Of a stretch of DNA of 5,150 bases, positions 1-5,150 are shown one piece after another. The stretch covers positions 1 to 5,150 of the forward strand of contig JAFGQQ010000517.1 in NCBI GenBank assembly GCA_016935595.1, written 5' to 3'. The notes under the pieces are model-generated. The model was given only the letters and a program-made list of their open reading frames with translations, was not told where the DNA came from and made no database searches. Origin of the DNA: Bacteroidales bacterium. GTDB lineage: Bacteria; Bacteroidota; Bacteroidia; Bacteroidales; UBA10428. The translations under genes and the position numbers were made by a program. The stretch's first letter is position 1. Each line of letters opens with the position of its first letter.

Positions 1-1232
1 GGAAATCCATGCCCGGCATAATAAAATATGAGTTCAGAGTTAGCTCCTGTTTTTTCTAAAATTTTACACACCCTTTCAATCTCCTGTTTCATCTCGGCAT
101 AAGTAGCATTAGTCAATAAAAAGGCATTGTTTGGCGGAACACCCAATGTATTGATTGCATATTTTTGAAAAACAACTGCATCATTCTTAGCATATATAAC
201 ATTCGATTCATTTGACAATAACGGTTGATGTTTCGAATAATCTTCATTACCAATAATAAGGGCATATCTTTCAACATATTTCATTGTATCAGAAGGTATA
301 CCGGTATCAATATCGGCAATAAACATTTGAGAAGGCACAAATAGCTTATCCTCGATGTTAAAAGAATTTCTTTTGGCAACCGGCTGGTTTAAATCAAGAA
401 TAATACTCTTTTTTTCGGAGTATAAATTATATTTATCATGAAAGTGTAGTTTAATCGGGATATTGCTATACGGGTAATTCTTTTTTGCAGTAAATATAAT
501 TTCTTTTAGTATATTTTCATTACTCCCCAGTGAACTGATAATAAATTTTGAATCATCAAGAGAAAGGCAGCCTTCATTTTGGAAAATTATATCAACTTCC
601 AAATTAGTAATTGATTTCTGGCTGGTATTCTCTATCAATAGTTTTAAATAAACCGGATACCCCAATTTAATTTTACCACCATCATCTGAACTAAAAACTG
701 CCTCTTTAATTGAAATGGACGGTTGCGAATATTGATGTGTGCCTATTTTAACACTCTTAACATCGATATTATTCCCGAACCTTTCCGTAACATTTATGTC
801 AAATTGTGCAATTCCGGTATTTAAATCAGATGCCCCGTTTAAAGGTATTATAACTAAACGGGTATCGCCCGGATATATATTACTTAAAGGCAGCTGTTTT
901 TTATAGTCAATCCCTTCAATTTCATGGCTAATTAATTTTACTTCAACAAATACATCACGGGCAGTACCTTCGCCATTGTTAACTATATGTAATTCAATAT
1001 TACCGTATTCATTTCTTTCAAGCACATGATTTGAATTATCATCAAAAAAAATCATCTCGGTAATTTCGAGCCTGGGTTTTAGCAAAGCATTATCTTCCAA
1101 TTGTTGCTTTCGATAAGATATGCGTTTTGTGCCACTGCGGTTTTTAATTTCGGTACGGTAATACTGACTTTGGACTGCAAATCCCGGCAATAATAAAATG
1201 AAAATTATAATATATTTTATACGCTTAGTCAT
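1..1232 (-). CDS. Secreted caspase-family (peptidase C14) protein with two N-terminal beta-sandwich modules, 3' end cut by the window
   Basis: The frame is open from ATG at 1232 to the window edge (410 full codons, no stop), so the C-terminus is missing. Residues 1-23 are a signal peptide: basic MTKRIK, then a hydrophobic IIIFILLLPGFAV, ending QSQ. Residues about 54-155 and 171-282 look like two CARDB/Ig-like beta-sandwich domains, each opening with a short beta strand (LEITEMIFF and ISIKEAVFS) and containing alternating hydrophobic strands and an N-rich turn (IVNNGEGTA, LIENTSQKS). Residues about 321-410 are the start of a caspase p20 domain: the first strand is ERYALIIGNEDY (321-332), and LIFYYAGHGF (401-410) carries the catalytic His408 (bases 9-11). 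The Cys of the dyad should lie beyond base 1 and is not visible. Caspase-fold enzymes cleave peptide bonds, commonly after Lys/Arg or Asp; the specificity here is unknown. The start is fixed by the signal peptide and by its 4-nt overlap with the upstream gene. Family assignment is secure, but activity cannot be judged without the Cys. Confidence 0.88.
   Translation of the reverse strand, partial: MTKRIKYIIIFILLLPGFAVQSQYYRTEIKNRSGTKRISYRKQQLEDNALLKPRLEITEMIFFDDNSNHVLERNEYGNIELHIVNNGEGTARDVFVEVKLISHEIEGIDYKKQLPLSNIYPGDTRLVIIPLNGASDLNTGIAQFDINVTERFGNNIDVKSVKIGTHQYSQPSISIKEAVFSSDDGGKIKLGYPVYLKLLIENTSQKSITNLEVDIIFQNEGCLSLDDSKFIISSLGSNENILKEIIFTAKKNYPYSNIPIKLHFHDKYNLYSEKKSIILDLNQPVAKRNSFNIEDKLFVPSQMFIADIDTGIPSDTMKYVERYALIIGNEDYSKHQPLLSNESNVIYAKNDAVVFQKYAINTLGVPPNNAFLLTNATYAEMKQEIERVCKILEKTGANSELIFYYAGHGF
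1229..1232 (-). promoter_or_regulatory. ATGA stop/start overlap (translational coupling)
   Basis: The TGA stop of the Ig-like membrane protein gene (1231-1229) overlaps the ATG of the caspase gene (1232-1230) in the four bases ATGA. No Shine-Dalgarno motif precedes this start; the upstream bases are T/A-rich (CTTTGAAATTTACATT). Reinitiation by the terminating ribosome is the simplest way to start the caspase, which would tie its output to that of the membrane protein. Confidence 0.75.
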
Positions 1233-1984
1233 AATGTAAATTTCAAAGAAAGTAACGGAACAAACTTCTGGTTATAATTACAAGCTTCAATATCAAGTTT
1301 AATTTTTTTTGAAATATTTGGCGTAAACAATATTTTTCCATACTCCCAAACCCAAATTAATCCGGCTGCTCCTAAAAAAGTATATCCCATTCCCTGAAAT
1401 AAATCTTCTTCGAAACTGTTTACTGATGAACCCGAATTAACAGAAGTTTCGAAAATGTAGATTGAAGAAGCCAAAAAAGCATATCCAAAGGCACCTTTAA
1501 TATAGTTTGATTTGTTCAATGTAATCTGGGAGCTTCCCCATCCAGGATATAATGTTGATTTTGCAAGCGCTTCAATGCGAGACACCCTGTTTATGGGTTT
1601 ATAATTTGTATGTAAAGCAGTAAGTTCCACATAAATATTATCTTCGAAATTTGTGTAATCTTCGCTAATATACCAGATAATTTGTTTTTGCCTGCCCCTT
1701 TTTACATTTGCAAACTCACCCTCAATAGATTGGGCTTCAATTCTATACCCGGCCGAATTATAAATATCAACTTTAATATTGAATAAATCGCCCGGCCTTG
1801 CATTTACCAGGTCATACGTTATTATCACTTTTTCATTAATAAGTTCAAAATTAATATTGGAAACCTGGGCCTTTGTGCCATACTGTGCAATAATAGTAGT
1901 AGGGGCCAATGAAAAAAGAAATAAAAATAGGAGAATTTTTACATTTAGTTTTAAAGAAATATTATATGGTTTCAGGTCAATCAT
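1229..1984 (-). CDS. Exported Ig-like domain protein with two C-terminal membrane segments (DUF5683-like), function unknown
   Basis: This is a complete 251-residue protein. Residues 1-34 are an export signal with a hydrophobic core (about 17-33, ILLFLFLFSLAPTTIIA) ending in AQ; there is no lipobox Cys. Residues about 38-124 match an Ig-like fold I know from many Bacteroidota envelope proteins: VSNINFEL, then VIITYDL, then a Gly/Lys-rich turn before KQIIWYIS. The strand KVDIYNSAGY lies between them. Residues 138-153 contain ALAKSTLYPGWGSSQ, and two hydrophobic helices follow (about 161-178 and 198-216). An L-x-PGWG motif followed by paired membrane helices resembles DUF5683, but that label is tentative. 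The likely topology is an Ig-like domain in the periplasm tethered to the inner membrane by the C-terminal helices. ATG at 1984 is the only usable start, since an in-frame stop lies upstream and no other Met precedes the signal core. It lies 57 nt after the transglutaminase-like gene and overlaps the caspase start, so a role as the caspase's membrane partner is a reasonable inference. No enzyme motif is visible. Confidence 0.72.
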   Translation of the reverse strand: MIDLKPYNISLKLNVKILLFLFLFSLAPTTIIAQYGTKAQVSNINFELINEKVIITYDLVNARPGDLFNIKVDIYNSAGYRIEAQSIEGEFANVKRGRQKQIIWYISEDYTNFEDNIYVELTALHTNYKPINRVSRIEALAKSTLYPGWGSSQITLNKSNYIKGAFGYAFLASSIYIFETSVNSGSSVNSFEEDLFQGMGYTFLGAAGLIWVWEYGKILFTPNISKKIKLDIEACNYNQKFVPLLSLKFTL

Positions 1985-2014
1985 TTTTTGGAGGTCATAT
2001 AAAATTAGCCGGAG

Positions 2015-2045
2015 TAAATTTAATCAGTTCATTCGTTCTTTTCAA
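2015..2045 (-). promoter_or_regulatory. Weak candidate Bacteroidota-type promoter in the 57-nt gap
   Basis: The gap 1985-2041 is the longest non-coding stretch in the window. On the minus strand it offers TTG (2045-2043, overlapping the stop of the preceding gene), a 20-nt spacer, and TAAATTTA (2022-2015). The Bacteroidota sigma-ABfr consensus is TTTG, about 19-21 nt, then TAnnTTTG, so the -7 element matches at all defined positions except the last. In AT-rich DNA such a match can arise by chance. If real, it would give the Ig-like/caspase pair a second, internal start of transcription. No hairpin or terminator is seen in the gap. Confidence 0.2.
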
Positions 2046-3502
2046 TTTTTTACATCAATTAAATTGGGTTTGCTTTGTAAAAGTTTTGGTAAAGTTTTGC
2101 CAATCGGCGCATTTACAAAAGTTGGATCACAAATAATGTACTTTTTATTTTTCCAGACAAGATAATTCCCATCAACATTATCATTAAAATGAACAGCAAC
2201 AGCAACATGATCGGAATAATCGAGCCCTATTACTTCAAGATCCAGAAATTCTTTAACAATGAATGCAAAAAACACAGCACGGTCTTCACAATCAGAGTAT
2301 TTATATAAAAACATTTCATCGGGAAAAAATATTTTTTCGGCTCCGAACTGTTCAATATCCGTCATATATTTAAACCCGTTTTGTGAAAAAGTAAGCAAAT
2401 AACCTGCAGCTTCCTTTTCAGTTTTATTCAATATTTTACCTGAAACACTTTCATATAATGAATTTTTAGTTAAATCGGACATTCCTGATTTAAAATACGT
2501 TTCAAGGTTCATTAAAGGATAATCTTTATAAAAACCAGTAAGTTGCTGGCTTACATCAACTGTAACTTGCTGCAGTTCGCCCTTATAAAAATGTTCAATA
2601 GTTTTTTTATTAACGTTCATTTTAAAAACAGGAGGATTTAAAATTTCAGGTTGAATGTTTCTCATAGCTCCCGGATAATGCTGGATATAGGTTTTTATAC
2701 TTCCCGGATTTTCAGATTCAAACACATAATAAACATCCTGGTTAATTTCATAATAAGGGACTTCATAAATATCGGTATTAAAAGGTACCAGTAATACAGT
2801 ATTTATTTCTGTATAACCTATTTTAACCATGTAATCCGATTTCACCATCAGATACCATAAAAGCAGCTTATAGTATTGGTTATTGTTTTTTAACTTTTTT
2901 GCAAATTCACGAACCAGCAGGTAATATCCCCAATCATTTAACCGATATGTTTCTTTATATTTCAACAATTGCGGAATACAGTTATAAAACTCCAGCTTAT
3001 TCAGTTTGTCCCAGTTTTCACTAATAATTTTATTATTATAGGTAAATGGTGGCTCAATTACTGAAATATCTTCATGTTCAATAATGATATTTTCATCGTA
3101 AAAAGAAAAAGATGTAGTAACTTTTTTATAAAAAGAAAACGATTCATGAGGTACGATCTTTTTTATTGACGGTTGATATGAAACAGTATCTGTTTTAGGT
3201 AAATTATACTCAATTACATTAAACTTCTTTTCCAATGAATCAATATAAACCGGCATATTTAAAGGTTTAGGTTTTGATTCGTAAAATTTCTTTTCCATCA
3301 TTTTAAACGATTCCCAGTTTTTCTTTAAATGCTCAGAAAACTCTTTATCACGATCGGCGATGTATTTTTTATAATCATCCTCTTTTTCATTATAATAGGA
3401 TTCGAATTCATTTTGCCTTTGTTTATAGTATTCCTCGAAATCCTGCGAATAAAGCAAATTATTGAAAAACAAAACTGATAATATGAAGGCAAAATATTTC
3501 AT
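2042..3502 (-). CDS. Exported transglutaminase-like cysteine enzyme with N-terminal coiled coil
   Basis: This is a complete 486-residue protein. Residues 1-20 form a signal peptide (MKYFAFILSVLFFNNLLYSQ). Residues 21-69 are a strongly charged helix whose aromatic residues recur every 11 positions (F22, F33, Y44, F55, F66), which indicates a hendecad coiled coil. It is followed by KPKPLNMPVY, a Pro/Lys linker. Residues about 100-370 are mixed alpha/beta with no motif I recognise. The C-terminal part (about 375-475) has the transglutaminase-like core: Cys405 in YKYSDCEDRAVFFAF, His432 in YSDHVAVAVHF and Asp459 in KYIICDPTFVNAPIG, in the order and spacing expected of a papain-like triad. I recognise this SDCEDR...DH..AV...CDPT pattern as a common Bacteroidota family without a characterised substrate. 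It could act as a protease, amidase or crosslinking enzyme; prokaryotic members are more often hydrolases. The gene starts 7 nt after the LPP20/DUF4384 gene, so the two are almost certainly cotranscribed. The start is fixed by the signal peptide. Family confidence is high and function unknown. Confidence 0.87.
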   Translation of the reverse strand: MKYFAFILSVLFFNNLLYSQDFEEYYKQRQNEFESYYNEKEDDYKKYIADRDKEFSEHLKKNWESFKMMEKKFYESKPKPLNMPVYIDSLEKKFNVIEYNLPKTDTVSYQPSIKKIVPHESFSFYKKVTTSFSFYDENIIIEHEDISVIEPPFTYNNKIISENWDKLNKLEFYNCIPQLLKYKETYRLNDWGYYLLVREFAKKLKNNNQYYKLLLWYLMVKSDYMVKIGYTEINTVLLVPFNTDIYEVPYYEINQDVYYVFESENPGSIKTYIQHYPGAMRNIQPEILNPPVFKMNVNKKTIEHFYKGELQQVTVDVSQQLTGFYKDYPLMNLETYFKSGMSDLTKNSLYESVSGKILNKTEKEAAGYLLTFSQNGFKYMTDIEQFGAEKIFFPDEMFLYKYSDCEDRAVFFAFIVKEFLDLEVIGLDYSDHVAVAVHFNDNVDGNYLVWKNKKYIICDPTFVNAPIGKTLPKLLQSKPNLIDVKN

Positions 3503-3509
3503 AGTACGT

Positions 3510-5039
3510 TTAATTAGGCATAGTAGTTATGGTCAATCTTTTTTCTGCCTGGAATATTGTAATATCTGTTTCCCTTGATTTTTCAAGTATTGATGGCAGG
3601 TTTTCGTTAATATATATTAAACCGTCTTTGGTATAGGTGTCAATTTTCGGGAACGGCTTTTCACTTGCATTTACCTGTAAAGTTTCTACTCCAAAAGGTG
3701 CACTGCAAATAAATACAAATGGAAGTTCATAAATCCTGTTAATTTTATCTACATCCATTAACTCATTATTCAGGAAAAGGATACGGCTGCTGTCGCTTAA
3801 ATGGTATATTAACTGAATATAACAGGGGATATTGGTTTTAATAAACACTTTCATTTTTTCGCCTTCGGTAAAAATTAAATCATCTTTCCCTTTGTTTGTA
3901 AAAACATCAAGACTAATGCCATTTGAAATTATTTCATTGGAATTGAATACTTCCTGATCGTTTTTTGCTTTCTCGTAATTGTTGGGTTTTAAAGGAGCAA
4001 ATTCTTCATTTGTTATAGCCCTGCTAAACTGATATTCAATACTTGCTTTTTTAATTCCTGTTAATATTTCATTCAAGTAAATATTTACTGTTATTTTATC
4101 ATCGGTTTCCCAGTAGGTACCTTTTACTCCGTAACGGATTTTTACCATATTCTCATAAGTAGGCTCGTACTTTTTAATCGGATGTGTTTCCCATTTATTA
4201 AAGGTCACTAACTGGTGTTCAACCGATTCGCGCAATTGCTTGCTAAATTCAGATGACATACCGGTATTCCTGTATGTAATTGGTGACACAATCACGCCTG
4301 TAAATACTTCTCCCTGTGTTTGTTCTTTAAATGCATATGCAATGAAAAATGCCAGGTCGTTAATTGAATTAATTGTTGTAACAAGCCGGTTAATGCATTG
4401 ATGCAAATCGAAAATATCAATTAGTATTTCCTGTTCAGGTACTTGCCCCAGACCAAGCAGGACAGTTTGCAGGTGTTTAATTTCGCTTAATATTGGCGAA
4501 CATTTCAGATAACTTTCAAGGGCTATGTCTTTATAACCGTTACTTTCGTTTTCTTTTGCAGCATAAAATATACTTTCAAGCTCTTTGTTCTTTTCAAATA
4601 TTTTATATTCATAACTTTTAATCAGCTGAGCTTTAGGTACGTATATAAAACAATATTCCATACCGGTTTTTGTATCGGTATAAAATTCCTTTTTTAATCC
4701 CAGTAATTCAATATCCGACATAGAAACAACTTCCGATTTAAGTTTCTGCTCAAATTCATTGCCTGTTTGCTGTTTTATTGAAGTAGTTTTAGCTTTTATA
4801 CTAACACTTATTTTTTCAGACAAGTTCTTTTTGGCATTTTCTTCAGCAATTTTCCTGATTTCCGAAACATCATCTTTTTTAGTAAAACTGCTGATTCCGA
4901 ATCCGGTGACATACTGATTTTCAGAAATCCATGGAGAAAAGCCTTTGTTTTCAACCCATTCTGGAACTTCCTGGGCTGAAACAAAGGCTGAAAGATAAAC
5001 AATTAAGAAATGAAGGATTGAAACAATTTTGAATCTCAT
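3510..5039 (-). CDS. Exported LPP20-like / DUF4384-like multidomain protein
   Basis: This is a complete 509-residue protein. Residues 1-23 are a signal peptide ending FVSAQ, with no lipobox Cys although the LPP20 family is named for a lipoprotein. Residues about 25-145 resemble LPP20: PEWVENKG, YVTGFGISSF, then an amphipathic helix IRKIAEENAKKNLSEKI running into SVSIKAKT, and a later strand YCFIYVPKAQL. Residues 146-235 are mainly helical, with a TPR-like stretch (ESNGYKDIALESYLKC). Residues about 243-340 look like a FlgO/TolB-N/CsgG-type alpha/beta domain: FTGVIVSP, a helix SEFSKQLRESVEHQL, then YGVKGTYWETDDKITVNIYL followed by TG. Residues about 374-464 match DUF4384: GISLDVFTNKG, FTEGEKMKVFIKTNIPCYIQL, ILFLNNEL, and APFGVETLQVNASEKPFP. 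No catalytic motif is seen; DUF4384 is often found in or beside caspase-fold proteins, which fits the downstream caspase gene. The role may be scaffolding or sensing in the periplasm (inference). It starts 17 nt after the previous gene and ends 7 nt before the transglutaminase-like gene. No Shine-Dalgarno motif precedes the ATG. Confidence 0.8.
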   Translation of the reverse strand: MRFKIVSILHFLIVYLSAFVSAQEVPEWVENKGFSPWISENQYVTGFGISSFTKKDDVSEIRKIAEENAKKNLSEKISVSIKAKTTSIKQQTGNEFEQKLKSEVVSMSDIELLGLKKEFYTDTKTGMEYCFIYVPKAQLIKSYEYKIFEKNKELESIFYAAKENESNGYKDIALESYLKCSPILSEIKHLQTVLLGLGQVPEQEILIDIFDLHQCINRLVTTINSINDLAFFIAYAFKEQTQGEVFTGVIVSPITYRNTGMSSEFSKQLRESVEHQLVTFNKWETHPIKKYEPTYENMVKIRYGVKGTYWETDDKITVNIYLNEILTGIKKASIEYQFSRAITNEEFAPLKPNNYEKAKNDQEVFNSNEIISNGISLDVFTNKGKDDLIFTEGEKMKVFIKTNIPCYIQLIYHLSDSSRILFLNNELMDVDKINRIYELPFVFICSAPFGVETLQVNASEKPFPKIDTYTKDGLIYINENLPSILEKSRETDITIFQAEKRLTITTMPN

Positions 5040-5056
5040 CGCTGTTATTATTGATG

Positions 5057-5150
5057 TTATTTTCCCTGTGATTTTACAAATTCATCCATTTGTTTTTCAA
5101 AAGTATCTTTGAATTGTTCCAGGCGAAAATCGGTCTCCATTTTATCTTCA
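5057..5150 (-). CDS. C-terminal end of an unidentified upstream gene of the same operon
   Basis: Only the last 30 codons and a TAA stop (5059-5057) are inside the window. The tail contains DFRLEQFKDTFEKQMDEFVK and ends SQGK. It is charged and predicted helical, with Phe/Met on a regular spacing, so it probably ends in an amphipathic or coiled-coil helix. The Phe/Glu/Lys-rich texture resembles the N-terminal helix of the transglutaminase-like protein downstream. That it is coding is inferred from the open frame, amino-acid composition and the 17-nt gap to the next gene on the same strand. No family can be assigned from 30 residues. Confidence 0.65.
   Translation of the reverse strand, partial: EDKMETDFRLEQFKDTFEKQMDEFVKSQGK

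Noticed and set aside
1303..1310. Eight-base T run (A8 in the coding strand) in the Ig-like protein gene, and a run of eight A at 1044-1051 in the caspase gene, considered as slippage or phase-variation sites
   Set aside because: Both reading frames are intact through the runs, they encode ordinary residues (SKK and IFF), and runs of this length are common by chance in AT-rich DNA.
1985..2041. Intrinsic terminator or attenuator in the 57-nt gap
   Set aside because: I found no inverted repeat able to form a stable stem followed by a T run on the coding strand.
1909..2136. Plus-strand open frame of 75 codons
   Set aside because: It overlaps the previous antisense frame and the ends of two real minus-strand genes; its Lys/Phe-rich product is what AT-rich antisense DNA gives by chance.
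1779..2165. Plus-strand open frame of 128 codons across the gap between two minus-strand genes
   Set aside because: It is antisense to two well-supported genes for most of its length. Its translation has no recognisable motif, and no conserved start context or partner gene exists on the plus strand.
3503..3509. Shine-Dalgarno sites before the gene starts at 3502, 5039, 1984 and 1232
   Set aside because: None of the four upstream regions contains AGGAGG or a clear part of it at the right distance. The CCTCC before 1984 is in the wrong orientation. Absence of such sites is normal for Bacteroidota.
4808..5002. Minus-strand open frame of 64 codons inside the LPP20/DUF4384 gene
   Set aside because: It lies wholly within that gene in another frame, over the conserved LPP20-like segment, and its product is a low-complexity Lys/Phe string.

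Overview
The window is AT-rich and looks like the chromosome of a member of the Bacteroidota, probably Bacteroidales or a relative. Four things point there. The domain families are ones I associate with that phylum: a secreted caspase with beta-sandwich modules, an LPP20/DUF4384 protein, a Cys-His-Asp transglutaminase-like protein and an Ig-like/DUF5683-like protein. The signal peptides end in SQ or AQ. No start codon has a Shine-Dalgarno motif. The codons are AT-rich. This assignment is inference from composition and family recognition, not from a marker gene.

All five genes are on the minus strand, so the window reads right to left as one tightly packed unit. 5150-5057 holds the last 30 codons of an unidentified gene with a charged, Phe-rich tail. 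5039-3510 encodes a 509-residue exported protein with an LPP20-like N-terminus, a possible FlgO/TolB-like middle and a DUF4384-like C-terminus. 3502-2042 encodes a 486-residue exported protein with an 11-residue-repeat coiled coil and a C-terminal transglutaminase-like catalytic core (C405, H432, D459). 1984-1229 encodes a 251-residue exported protein with an Ig-like domain followed by two membrane segments. 1232-1 holds the first 410 residues of a secreted caspase-family (C14) protein, cut by the window edge just after its catalytic histidine.

The gaps are 17, 7 and 57 nt, and the last pair shares an ATGA overlap. This is best explained by one polycistronic message, with the membrane protein and the caspase translationally coupled. 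Each of the four proteins whose start is visible has an N-terminal export signal, so the products should meet in the periplasm or at the cell envelope. The coding logic suggests an envelope module with two cysteine-dependent enzymes (a caspase fold and a transglutaminase/papain-like fold), a membrane-anchored Ig-like partner and a large LPP20/DUF4384 protein that may be a scaffold or sensor. No substrate can be read from the sequence, and the joint function is a hypothesis.

I found no tRNA, rRNA, CRISPR array, insertion sequence, convincing terminator or long repeat. The only non-coding stretch of note is the 57-nt gap at 1985-2041, which contains a weak match to the Bacteroidota promoter consensus and a five-codon mini-ORF. 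No gene-free stretch exceeds 300 bases.
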